Shown here: positions 15,874 to 23,888 of the stretch, one piece after another | How positions within the stretch are numbered: position 1 is the first letter of the stretch | Layout of the letters: every line of letters starts with the position of its first letter | DNA from: Candidatus Kaistia colombiensis | GTDB lineage: Bacteria > Pseudomonadota > Alphaproteobacteria > Rhizobiales > Kaistiaceae | Reading direction: 5' to 3' | Length of the DNA: 64,000 nt | Assembly (NCBI GenBank): GCA_029203105.1 | Contig: CP119318.1 | Span: 2,184,501 to 2,248,500, forward strand | The notes under the pieces: model-generated | Databases searched by the model: none | Told to the model about the DNA's origin: nothing | What the model saw: the letters and a program-made list of their open reading frames with translations, nothing else | Position numbers and translations under genes: made by a program

Positions 15874-16000
15874 CCGGCCGTCATTCCTGCGAAAGTAGGA
15901 ATCCATGCCCCACGCGCTCGAAGTTTGACGAGGATGGCGGCTCGCATGAGTGGCAATCCGGCGGAGCGGATCTCGGCTAGGCCCGGGATGACGGCGAGCG
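15874..16000. repeat. Approximately 130-bp intergenic repeat, copy 2
   Basis: Direct repeat of 15641-15770 in the gene-free 15513-16052 interval between dmeR and the SCO gene. The internal palindromes are more decayed here than in copy 1. No gene is seen in this interval. Confidence 0.85.
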
Positions 16001-16052
16001 CGCTTTGCCGGCCGGTGCGGACATCGCGCCGCCGTCCCAAACAGTACCCGGA

Positions 16053-16673
16053 TCAGCCGGCGACGAGGCGCTTCAGCTTGGCCATGATCGTCTCGTCCTT
16101 CTCGTGATAGTCGGCCGTGCCGACGAATTTGGCGTCGGAATCGAGCAGGTACACGGCGGCCGAGTGGTCCATCGTGTAGTCCTCGCCCTCGCCGATCTTC
16201 TTCGAATAGACCTTGTAGGCCTTCAGCATCTGGTCGATCTGCGGGCGACTGCCCGTCAGGCCGATGATGCGCGGGTCGAAGGCCTGGAGATAGTTGTTCA
16301 TCTGCTCCGGCGTGTCGCGCTCCGGATCGACGGTGACGAAATAGACCTTGAGCTTGTCGCCGTCCGGGCCGAGCTGCTTCAGCCATTGCGTTGCCTGGAA
16401 CAGGGTGGTCGGGCAGACATCGGGACAGAAGGTGAAGCCGAAGAACAGCGCCGACGGATGTCCCTTCAGCGCGGCCTCGGTGACGGGCTGGCCCTTCTGG
16501 TCGACGACCGTGAACGGTCCGCCGATCGCGCTCAACTGCAGGCCGGGACCGGTCTTCGGCATCAAGGCGAAGCCGGCGACGGCGATGACGGCGATCGCGA
16601 CCAGGCCCCAGAGGACGTAGCGGATGGTCCGCAGCGTGTTGCGGCCGTCGCCTGGCTTGCTCGTGTCCGTCAT
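16053..16673 (-). CDS. SCO1/SenC family copper chaperone/thiol protein
   Basis: 206 residues. One N-terminal membrane anchor (YVLWGLVAIAVIAVAGFAL, about 19-37) exposes a thioredoxin-like domain to the periplasm. The copper-binding CxxxC is in FTFCPDVCPTT, and the conserved distal His is in YTMDHSAAVYLLD. SCO proteins help build the CuA centre of cytochrome c oxidase subunit II. It overlaps the upstream PCu(A)C gene by four bases (ATGA). The cox operon is 18 kb away (34688-41225). Confidence 0.93.
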   Translation of the reverse strand: MTDTSKPGDGRNTLRTIRYVLWGLVAIAVIAVAGFALMPKTGPGLQLSAIGGPFTVVDQKGQPVTEAALKGHPSALFFGFTFCPDVCPTTLFQATQWLKQLGPDGDKLKVYFVTVDPERDTPEQMNNYLQAFDPRIIGLTGSRPQIDQMLKAYKVYSKKIGEGEDYTMDHSAAVYLLDSDAKFVGTADYHEKDETIMAKLKRLVAG

Positions 16674-17173
16674 TTCGCGGCGCCCTCATGGTGCATGTTG
16701 TGCATCGAATGATCCGTCGCCGGACCGGCGGCGCCGATCGGGGAGACCGTCAGCGTGATGTCGACCGAGCCGGCCTTGGCGAAGGTGAGTGTGAGTGGCA
16801 CGCTCTCGCCCTGGACGAACGGGGCCTTCGGGCGGATGAACATGACGTGGTAGCCGCCGGGCTCGAGCGTCAGCGTGCCGCCCGCGGGGATCTCGACGCC
16901 CTCGGCCGCCGGCCGCATCGTCATGACGCCGTCCTCGGTCTTCATCAGGTGGAGTTCGGTCTTCTCGGCGACCGGCGAGGCGACCGCGACGAGCGTGTCG
17001 GGCTCTGAGCCGGTGTTCTTTACCGTCAGATAGCCGCCGCCGACGCGGGCGCCGGGCGGCGTGGCGCGCGCCCATGCCTCGCTGATGAGGAGGGGGCCGG
17101 CGGTCACGTCGGCGAGCGCCGGGGCGGCCAGCGAGGCGGCGAACAGAAGGGAAAGGGCGATGCGCTTGATCAT
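16670..17173 (-). CDS. Periplasmic copper chaperone PCu(A)C family
   Basis: 167 residues. A signal peptide (IKRIALSLLFAASLAAPALA) precedes a cupredoxin-like domain with the Cu(I) ligands HLMKTEDGVMTMRP and GGYHVMFI, that is His and Met pairs of the H-x(n)-M-x(n)-H-x-M motif. A Met/His-rich tail (DHSMHNMHHEG) may bind further copper. In characterised systems PCu(A)C passes copper to SCO and to CuA. It is first of a two-gene unit with the SCO gene; the last codons overlap (ATGA). Confidence 0.93.
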   Translation of the reverse strand: MIKRIALSLLFAASLAAPALADVTAGPLLISEAWARATPPGARVGGGYLTVKNTGSEPDTLVAVASPVAEKTELHLMKTEDGVMTMRPAAEGVEIPAGGTLTLEPGGYHVMFIRPKAPFVQGESVPLTLTFAKAGSVDITLTVSPIGAAGPATDHSMHNMHHEGAAK

Positions 17174-17259
17174 GGCGCACAGATAGCGCCACGGCTTGCC
17201 GTTTGAAAGCGCGGCGGACTGCCGCGCAAGTGCTTCTGTCGCCCCGAGATCCTGGCCGA

Positions 17260-19182
17260 TCAGGCCAGCCGGATTGCCGCCGCTTCGTCGGCGCGGCCAA
17301 GCGCCTCGAATACCGTCGCGACGATGCCGCGGGCGTCGAGACCGCTGGAAACGATCATCGCCTCGGGTTTGTCGTGGTCGACGAATTCGTCCGGCATCAC
17401 CAGCGTGCGGATCTTGAGGCCGCGATCAAAGGCGCCGGCGCCGGCGAGGAAGGCCAGTACCTGGCCGCCGAAGCCGCCGACCGCGCCTTCCTCGACCGTG
17501 ATCACGACTTCGTGATTGCGCGCCAGATCCAGCACCAGATCGGTATCGAGCGGCTTGGCGAAGCGCGCATCGGCGACCGTTGTCGACAGCCCATAGGTAT
17601 CGAGTTCCTCGGCTGCCCTCATCGCATCCTTGAGGCGCGTGCCGAAGGAGAGGATGGCCACCTTGCTTCCCTGGCGCAGGATGCGGCCCTTGCCGATCGG
17701 CAGGATCTCGCCGCGCTCCGGCATGTCGATGCCGACGCCTTCGCCGCGCGGGTAGCGGAAGGAGGAGGGCGCGTCGTCGATGGCGACCGAGGTCGCGATC
17801 ATGTGCACCAGCTCGGCCTCGTCGGACGGCGCCATGACGATCATGCCGGGGAGCGCGGTCAGGAAGCCGGTGTCGAACGACCCGGCATGGGTCGCGCCGT
17901 CGGCGCCGACGAAGCCGGCCCGGTCGATCGCGAAGCGCACGGGCAGCTTCTGGATCGCCACGTCGTGGACGATCTGGTCGTAGCCGCGCTGCAGGAAGGT
18001 CGAATAGATCGCGCAGAACGGCTTGTAGCCCTCGGCGGCGAGGCCGGCGGCGAAGGTCACCGCGTGCTGCTCGGCAATGCCGACGTCGAAGGTGCGCTTC
18101 GGGAAGGCCTGGCCGAACAGGTCGAGCCCGGTGCCGGACGGCATCGCGGCCGTGACCGCGACGATCCTGTCGTCGCGCCGGGCTTCCTGGATCAGCGTCT
18201 CGGCGAAGACGCGGGTATAGCTCGGCGCGTTTGGCGTCGCCTTGGCCTGCTTGCCGGTGATGACGTCGAAGCGGTTGACGCCGTGATATTTGTCGGCGGC
18301 CGCCTCGGCCGGGGCGTAGCCCTTGCCCTTCTGCGTCACGACATGCAGCAGGATCGGGCCTTCCGGCGCGTCGCGCAGATTGCGCAGCACGGGCAGAAGG
18401 TGGTCGAGATTGTGACCGTCGATCGGGCCGACATAGTAGAAGCCGAGTTCCTCGAACAGCGTGCCGCCGGTGAAGAAGCCGCGCGCATATTCCTCGGTCT
18501 GCTTCGCCTTCTCATGGAGGAAACGCGGCAGCTTGCGGGCCAGCTGCTTCGCCACCTCGCGGAACGAGCGATAGGCGCGACCGGAGACGAGCCGGGCGAG
18601 ATAGGCCGACATCGCGCCGACCGGCGGCGCGATCGACATGTCGTTGTCGTTCAGGATGACGATCAGCCGCGAACGCTGCGCGCCGGCATTGTTCATCGCC
18701 TCATAGGCCATGCCAGCCGACATCGCGCCATCGCCGATCACGCAGACGACGGCGTTGTCGCCCTCCGAGAGGTCGCGCGCCACAGCCATGCCGAGGCCGG
18801 CCGAGATCGAGGTCGACGAATGCGCCGCGCCGAAGGGGTCGTATTCGCTCTCGGAACGTCTGGTGAAGCCGGACAGGCCACCCGGCTGGCGCAGCGTGCG
18901 GATGCGGTCGCGGCGGCCGGTCAGGATCTTGTGCGGATAGGCCTGGTGGCCGACATCCCAGATGATCCGGTCGGCCGGCGTGTTGAAGACATAGTGGAGC
19001 GCGACGGTCAGCTCGACCACGCCGAGGCCGGCGCCGAGATGGCCGCCGGTAATGGACACGGCGTCAATCGTTTCAGCGCGCAGTTCCGCCGCCAGTTGCG
19101 CCAGGGCGCTCTCCGGCAGGTTGCGGAGGTCGGCGGGCGAGGCGACGGTATCGAGAAGGGGCGTATCGAGCTTGCCGGTCAT
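17260..19182 (-). CDS. dxs: 1-deoxy-D-xylulose-5-phosphate synthase
   Basis: 640 residues, full length. It condenses pyruvate and glyceraldehyde-3-phosphate with thiamine diphosphate, the first step of the MEP isoprenoid pathway. The TPP motif GDGAMSAGMAYEAMNNAGA to LNDNDMSI is near residues 152-185, and the transketolase pyrimidine domain (AEQHAVTFAAGLAAEG with the catalytic Glu) is near 370. IspH (45672-46640), the last enzyme of the same pathway, is also in the window. In related genomes dxs sits between xseB and tlyA; here both neighbours have moved. Confidence 0.97.
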   Translation of the reverse strand: MTGKLDTPLLDTVASPADLRNLPESALAQLAAELRAETIDAVSITGGHLGAGLGVVELTVALHYVFNTPADRIIWDVGHQAYPHKILTGRRDRIRTLRQPGGLSGFTRRSESEYDPFGAAHSSTSISAGLGMAVARDLSEGDNAVVCVIGDGAMSAGMAYEAMNNAGAQRSRLIVILNDNDMSIAPPVGAMSAYLARLVSGRAYRSFREVAKQLARKLPRFLHEKAKQTEEYARGFFTGGTLFEELGFYYVGPIDGHNLDHLLPVLRNLRDAPEGPILLHVVTQKGKGYAPAEAAADKYHGVNRFDVITGKQAKATPNAPSYTRVFAETLIQEARRDDRIVAVTAAMPSGTGLDLFGQAFPKRTFDVGIAEQHAVTFAAGLAAEGYKPFCAIYSTFLQRGYDQIVHDVAIQKLPVRFAIDRAGFVGADGATHAGSFDTGFLTALPGMIVMAPSDEAELVHMIATSVAIDDAPSSFRYPRGEGVGIDMPERGEILPIGKGRILRQGSKVAILSFGTRLKDAMRAAEELDTYGLSTTVADARFAKPLDTDLVLDLARNHEVVITVEEGAVGGFGGQVLAFLAGAGAFDRGLKIRTLVMPDEFVDHDKPEAMIVSSGLDARGIVATVFEALGRADEAAAIRLA

Positions 19183-19338
19183 CTATCGAGCGTGACTGTT
19201 GAATGAACGGGCACGGTTACACGACGCGGCGACGGGTGGCAACGCGCCGGGCCGGGCAAAGGCGCGGCCAAATCCCGCGTGGTTGCGCGCGGGGCCATGA
19301 CCGCTACTGTGGGCATGTCACGCATTCGAGGGGCAGAC

Positions 19339-19641
19339 ATGATCCGGCATACCGTCGTCTTCCGGTTGAAGCACGCGAGGGGTTCCGAGGCGGAGCGGCA
19401 CTTTCTGGCCAAGGCGCGGGGGCTCGCGTCGATCCCGGGCGTCGAGAAATTCGAGCAATTGCGCCAGGTGAGCGCCAAGAACGACTACGATTTCGGCTTC
19501 TCGATGGAGTTCGCCGACCAAGCGGCCTATTCCGGCTACAACGACCATCCCGATCACGTCGCCTTCGTGCGCGATCGCTGGGTTCCGGAAGTCGACTCCT
19601 TTCTGGAGGTTGACTATGTCCCGCTGACCAAGGCCGGCTGA
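19339..19641 (+). CDS. Dabb-domain protein (stress-responsive alpha/beta barrel)
   Basis: 100 residues: MIRHTVVFRLKHARGSEAERHFLAKARGL opens the ferredoxin-like dimeric barrel, and the conserved FGFSMEFADQAAYSGYNDHPDHVAFV and the DSFLEVDY end fit the Dabb family. The biochemical role is unknown; members are often stress-induced. The start is ATG 19339 with GAGGGG 5 bases upstream. Confidence 0.85.
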   Translation: MIRHTVVFRLKHARGSEAERHFLAKARGLASIPGVEKFEQLRQVSAKNDYDFGFSMEFADQAAYSGYNDHPDHVAFVRDRWVPEVDSFLEVDYVPLTKAG

Positions 19642-19774
19642 GATCGCCCGTCCGGATCGCTATCGGGGTGAACACGGGCCCGCGTGAAGACAGCGCGACC
19701 CAATACAGAACAAGAATTGTGCGCCGAACGACCGTGATACGGGACGTCGCCGCGAACGTCCTGGGAGTGGGTTC

Positions 19775-21112
19775 TTGCTTTTGCGACTGAAACTGCGGCG
19801 GCACCGGAGGCGGCTCGACGAGCCCCGGCCCGTCTGGCTCTCGCGTGATCTCTGGCGCCAGCGCGCCGTGTTTTGGATTGGCGCGGCTGCGACCGGGTTG
19901 GTCAGTGTTGCCTTTGCCTTCGCGGCCGACCAGGCGCAGTGGCTCTTTCATCGAATCTCGGGCCAGGCGATCTGGGTTCCGCTGATCCTGGCGCCGCTCG
20001 GTTTCATGTTCTGCGCGCATCTGGCGCGAACGGTGTTTCCCGGCGCAGCCGGCAGCGGGATCCAGCAGGCGATCGCGGCCTGCGAAATGACGGATGGCGC
20101 GGCGCGCGCCAGGCTGCTTTCGCTGCGCGTCGCCATCGGCAAGATATTCCTCACCCTGGTCGCCGTCGCCTCCGGCGGGTCGATCGGCCGCGAGGGGCCG
20201 ACCGTGCAGATTGGCGCGGCTATCATGCTGAAGGTCGGCACGATCGCCGGTGCGGATCGCGCCCGCGGTCTGATCCTTGCCGGGTCGGCCGCCGGCATTT
20301 CGGCCGCCTTCAATGCGCCGCTCGCCGGCATCGTCTTCGCCATCGAGGAGATGAGCCGTTCCTTCGAGCAGAGGACCGCGGGATTGGTGCTGTCGGCGGT
20401 GATCATCGCCGGGCTCGTCTCGCTCGGGTTGGTCGGCAACAACGACTATTTCGGTCAGGTCTCCGGCTCCGTCGTCGGTTTCGAGGGCTGGCTGATGGTG
20501 GTGTTGTGCGGCCTGTTCGGCGGTCTGGCCGGCGCCGTGTTCGGTCAGACAATGCTCTGGTCGACCCGCAAGATCGCCGTTTGGAACGCCGCCATGCCGC
20601 TGCGGCGGACTCTGTTGGTCGCCGGACTATGCGGCCTCGGTGTTGCGCTGCTCGGCCTCGCGACTGGGGGCAGCACGTTCGGAACCGGCTATGAGCATGC
20701 GCGGGCGGCGATCGAGGGCGAGGTGCTGCCTTGGTATTTCGCGCCCGCCAAGCTCGTGGCGACGCTGCTTTCCTCAGTCTCCGGCATTCCAGGCGGCATC
20801 TTCGCGCCATCGCTCGCCGTCGGTACGGGCATCGGCAGCTTGCTCGTCCTGGTGCTGGGCGGCAGTGCCGGCATCGCGGCGCTGCTTGGCATGGCCGGCT
20901 ATTTCGCCGGCGTCGTCCAGGCGCCGATCACGGCATTCGTCATCATTCTGGAGATGACGGCCGACAGCTCCGATCTCATTCCGATCATGTGCGCCTCGGT
21001 GATCGGTTACAGCGTTTCGAGCCTGTTGGTGCCGCAATCGCTGTATCATGGTCTTGCCAAGGCTCTGTTGCCGAAGGAGGCAGGCGGTGTCGTCCAAACG
21101 GTGCCGTCCTGA
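19775..21112 (+). CDS. ClC family chloride channel/transporter
   Basis: 445 residues of mainly hydrophobic helices. The selectivity-filter signatures are visible: GSGIQQAI near residue 92, GSIGREGPTVQIGA near 130-143 (with the gating glutamate of GREGP), and GGIFAPSLAVGTGIG near 335-349. No CBS domains are present at the C-terminus, so this is the short bacterial type. Whether it is a channel or an H+/Cl- exchanger cannot be told safely. Start TTG 19775 with GGGAG 7 bases upstream. Confidence 0.9.
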   Translation: MLLRLKLRRHRRRLDEPRPVWLSRDLWRQRAVFWIGAAATGLVSVAFAFAADQAQWLFHRISGQAIWVPLILAPLGFMFCAHLARTVFPGAAGSGIQQAIAACEMTDGAARARLLSLRVAIGKIFLTLVAVASGGSIGREGPTVQIGAAIMLKVGTIAGADRARGLILAGSAAGISAAFNAPLAGIVFAIEEMSRSFEQRTAGLVLSAVIIAGLVSLGLVGNNDYFGQVSGSVVGFEGWLMVVLCGLFGGLAGAVFGQTMLWSTRKIAVWNAAMPLRRTLLVAGLCGLGVALLGLATGGSTFGTGYEHARAAIEGEVLPWYFAPAKLVATLLSSVSGIPGGIFAPSLAVGTGIGSLLVLVLGGSAGIAALLGMAGYFAGVVQAPITAFVIILEMTADSSDLIPIMCASVIGYSVSSLLVPQSLYHGLAKALLPKEAGGVVQTVPS

Positions 21113-21185
21113 TCGACACCGGCGGTGCGATCCGTCATAGGAAGGCACGAACCGACAGGGGCGACCCTTTCCAGCCAGGACGAGA

Positions 21186-22196
21186 ATGCACGAGATACTG
21201 ACCGACCATCCGCTCGACAGCTGCAACAGCTTCGGGTTCGGCGCCCGCAGCCGCTACGCGGTCGAAATCCGCTCCGAGGCCGATCTCGTCTCGGCGCTAG
21301 CCGATCCGCGTTTGCGGGACCTGCCGCGCCGGCTGCTCGGCGGCGGCAGCAACATCGTGCTCAGCGCGGATTTCGACGGCGTGACGCTGTTGATGCGCAG
21401 CATGGGCCGCAGGCTGGTCGAGGCAAGGCCGGACGCGTGGATCGTCGAGTCAGCGGCCGGCGAGACCTGGCATGATTTCGTCCGCTGGACGCTGGCCGAG
21501 GGCTATCCGGGTCTCGAGAACCTCGCCTTGATCCCCGGCACGGTCGGCGCCGCGCCGGTGCAGAACATCGGCGCCTACGGCATCGAGCTCGCCGACCGGT
21601 TCGACAGCCTCAGCGCCTACGACATCGAGACGGGCGGCTTCGTCACCTTCGGCAAGGACGAGTGTGCCTTTGCCTATCGCGACAGCGTCTTCAAGCATCA
21701 TCCCGGCCGCTATGTCGTCACCAATGTGCGCTTCCGCCTGCCGCGACCCTGGCAACCGGTGCTGAGCTATCCCGACATCGCCGCGATTTTTCTGGATGTC
21801 GTCGACGCCAGCCCGGAAGCGGTGTTCGACGAGGTCGTCGCCGTGCGCGGGCGAAAACTTCCCGATCCGGCGGTGATCGGCAATGCCGGCAGCTTCTTCC
21901 AGAACCCGATCGTCGCGGCCGCGAAGCACGAGGCGCTGAAGGCCGACTACCCGAAGCTCGGCGGCTATCCGCAGCCGGATGGCCGGATCAAGCTCTCGGC
22001 CGCCTGGCTGGTCGAGCAGAGCGGCTTCAAGGGCATTCGGCTCGGCCATGTCGGCGTGTACGAGCGCCACGCGCTCATCCTCGTCAATCACGGCGGCGGC
22101 TCGGCGGCGGAGATCACGACGCTGGCGACGCGGATCAAGGATGGCGTGCTGGCAAAGTTCGGCGTGCAACTGGTCGAGGAGCCGGTTTTCCTCTGA
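21186..22196 (+). CDS. murB: UDP-N-acetylenolpyruvoylglucosamine reductase, E. coli type (type I)
   Basis: 336 residues. It reduces UDP-GlcNAc-enolpyruvate to UDP-MurNAc with FAD and NADPH. Signatures: LGGGSNIVLSADFDG (FAD), GLENLALIPGTVGAAPVQNIGAYGIEL, YRDSVFK, KLPDPAVIGNAGSFFQNP (catalytic Ser), and a C-terminal EEPVFL with the catalytic Glu. The co-linearity with E. coli MurB, including the extra tyrosine-loop region and YPQPDGRIKLSAAWLVEQSGFKG, marks it as type I. Most alphaproteobacteria encode type II MurB in the division and cell wall cluster, so this is probably an additional or transferred copy. It lies alone next to the ClC gene and is followed by a MITE-like element. Confidence 0.93.
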   Translation: MHEILTDHPLDSCNSFGFGARSRYAVEIRSEADLVSALADPRLRDLPRRLLGGGSNIVLSADFDGVTLLMRSMGRRLVEARPDAWIVESAAGETWHDFVRWTLAEGYPGLENLALIPGTVGAAPVQNIGAYGIELADRFDSLSAYDIETGGFVTFGKDECAFAYRDSVFKHHPGRYVVTNVRFRLPRPWQPVLSYPDIAAIFLDVVDASPEAVFDEVVAVRGRKLPDPAVIGNAGSFFQNPIVAAAKHEALKADYPKLGGYPQPDGRIKLSAAWLVEQSGFKGIRLGHVGVYERHALILVNHGGGSAAEITTLATRIKDGVLAKFGVQLVEEPVFL

Positions 22197-22230
22197 GGGG
22201 GCGGAGGAAATGACGGGTGGCTCGTTTTCA

Positions 22231-22469
22231 CCTCTCCCTCAGGAGACCTTTGCACAACATCGTCGACCTGCGCAGACCGTGCATTTCAGGTTGTCATCCC
22301 GACGAAGGTCGGGATCAATACACAATTCCTTGGCCAAAAGGCTCAGCTACGGCCACGTTAAGCCGGTGTCCATGGGCCCCGGCCTTCGCCGGGGCGACGA
22401 GTTCTGGCCCATGCGGCGTAGAACGCGCGACGACATTCGGCGTTCCGCAAAGGTCTCCGTAGGGAGAGG
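22231..22469 (+). mobile_element. MITE-like element, copy 1 (239 bp)
   Basis: The ends are inverted: CCTCTCCCTCAGGAGACCTT on the left and a matching GCAAAGGTCTCCGTAGGGAGAGG on the right. Inside are two palindromes, CCCGACGAAGGTCGGGA and CCCCGGCCTTCGCCGGGG. It matches copies 2 and 3 in the opposite orientation. It holds no transposase and no supported gene. Confidence 0.85.
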
Positions 22470-22520
22470 TGAGTAGCAGCTGGGTTCGGATCGGCTGTCT
22501 CGGTCTCGAAACTGAAGAAC

Positions 22521-23450
22521 CTACGGCCCCTCCGGCAGCGGGATGAACTCCTTCTCGTCGCCGAACACCTTGTCGAAGCGGCCGGCCTTCCAGTCGGCCT
22601 TGGCCTGTTCGATGCGGTCCTTCGACGAGGACACGAAGTTCCACCAGATATGGCGCGGGCCGTCCATCGGCGCGCCGCCGACCAGCATCAGCCGCGTCGG
22701 CGCGCGGGCGGTGAGGGCGATCCGGTCGCCGGGGCGCAGCACCAGCAGTCGTCCCGCCTCGAACACGTCGCCTGATATCTCGATCTCGCCCTCGAAGATG
22801 TAGAGCGCGCGCTCCTCGTGCTCGGCGTCGATCGGCAGCCTGCCGCCCGGCTGCAGGACGACATCGGCATAGAGGGTGTCGGAGAAGGTCTGCACCGGCG
22901 AGGTCTCGCCATAGGCGGAGCCGATGATCAGCCTGAGATCGACGCCGTCGCCGGTGATCACCGGCAGCTCGCCGCGGCCGTGATGGTGGAAGACCGGCTC
23001 ATGCTCTTCCTGGTGCTTCGGCAGCGCCACCCAGGTCTGCAGGCCGCCGATCCGCCGGTCATTGGCGCGATGGCGGAAATCCTGGCTGGAGCGTTCGGAA
23101 TGGGCGATGCCGCGGCCGGCCGTCATCCAGTTCACGTCGCCCGGCTGGATCGCCTGTTCGACGCCGGTCGAATCACGGTGGATGATCTCGCCATCGAACA
23201 GATAGGTCACCGTGGCGAGGCCGATATGCGGGTGTGGCCGAACGTCGAGTCCTTCGCCGGCCGGAAATTCGCCGGGGCCCATCTGGTCGAGGAAGATGAA
23301 CGGGCCGACCATGCGGCGCTTGACCGTCGGCAGGGCACGCTTGACCGCGAAGCCGCCAATGTCGACGGTGCGCGGCACGACGACGAGTTCGATGGCGTCG
23401 CTCGATGCGGCGTCGCCGAAAACCGGATCGATATCGGGCAGGCGGCTCAT
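22521..23450 (-). CDS. Pirin family protein
   Basis: 309 residues with two cupin domains. The N-terminal metal site is in RPHPHIGLATVTYLFDGEIIHRDS (about residues 70-93), followed by MTAGRGIAHSER. Some bacterial pirins have quercetinase activity or modulate pyruvate dehydrogenase; the role here is open. GGAG lies 6-7 bases before the ATG. No partner gene is evident. Confidence 0.88.
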   Translation of the reverse strand: MSRLPDIDPVFGDAASSDAIELVVVPRTVDIGGFAVKRALPTVKRRMVGPFIFLDQMGPGEFPAGEGLDVRPHPHIGLATVTYLFDGEIIHRDSTGVEQAIQPGDVNWMTAGRGIAHSERSSQDFRHRANDRRIGGLQTWVALPKHQEEHEPVFHHHGRGELPVITGDGVDLRLIIGSAYGETSPVQTFSDTLYADVVLQPGGRLPIDAEHEERALYIFEGEIEISGDVFEAGRLLVLRPGDRIALTARAPTRLMLVGGAPMDGPRHIWWNFVSSSKDRIEQAKADWKAGRFDKVFGDEKEFIPLPEGP

Positions 23451-23567
23451 GGCTATCTCCTTTGCATTCGGTGTCGCACCGATAATGGAGAGGCGCAGTA
23501 TGAGCCGAAAGACGCCGTCGCGGCGACGGACTGTTCAGCGATGCGGGCTGGCTTGCCCGCTTCGCTC

Positions 23568-23816
23568 CTATTCGACGTCGAGCGGCTCGGTGCCGGTCGC
23601 CTGGCCGTTGCCGCCGGTGCGGATCTTTTCGACCTTGGTCTCGGCCTGCTTCAGCAGCGCCTCGCAGTGCTTCTTCAGCGCCTCGCCGCGCTCGTAGATC
23701 TTGATCGATTCCTCGAGCGGAACGTCGCCGCGCTCGAGATGGCCGACGATGGTCTCGAGCTCGGCCAGGGCCTTCTCGAAGGAAAGGCCATCAAGGGCGG
23801 TCTGGACGTCGGACAT
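23568..23816 (-). CDS. xseB: Exodeoxyribonuclease VII small subunit
   Basis: 82 residues. Typical XseB: LSFEKALAELETIVGHLERGDVPLEESIKIYERGEALKKHCEALLKQAETKVEKI, a helical hairpin that binds the large subunit XseA. The C-terminal tail is variable. It lies 72 bases downstream of the HDAC-like gene on the same strand. dxs, which usually follows, is 4.4 kb further on. Confidence 0.93.
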   Translation of the reverse strand: MSDVQTALDGLSFEKALAELETIVGHLERGDVPLEESIKIYERGEALKKHCEALLKQAETKVEKIRTGGNGQATGTEPLDVE

Positions 23817-23888
23817 GAGCGGGTCTCCGGAATTGTGCGGCCAACCTTTTCGGCCAAAGGGAGCCGCGATGCAAGCCGTGCCTGCCGG

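Noticed and set aside
17203..19206. 667-codon plus-strand open frame opposite dxs
   Set aside because: Dxs is unmistakable on the other strand; the frame has the usual Arg/Asp/Gly-rich shadow composition.
22217..22462. Short open frames inside the MITE-like elements (also 32807-33055)
   Set aside because: They contain repeat-derived strings such as MGPGLRRGDEF and change with each copy; no ribosome site. They are a known source of false annotation.
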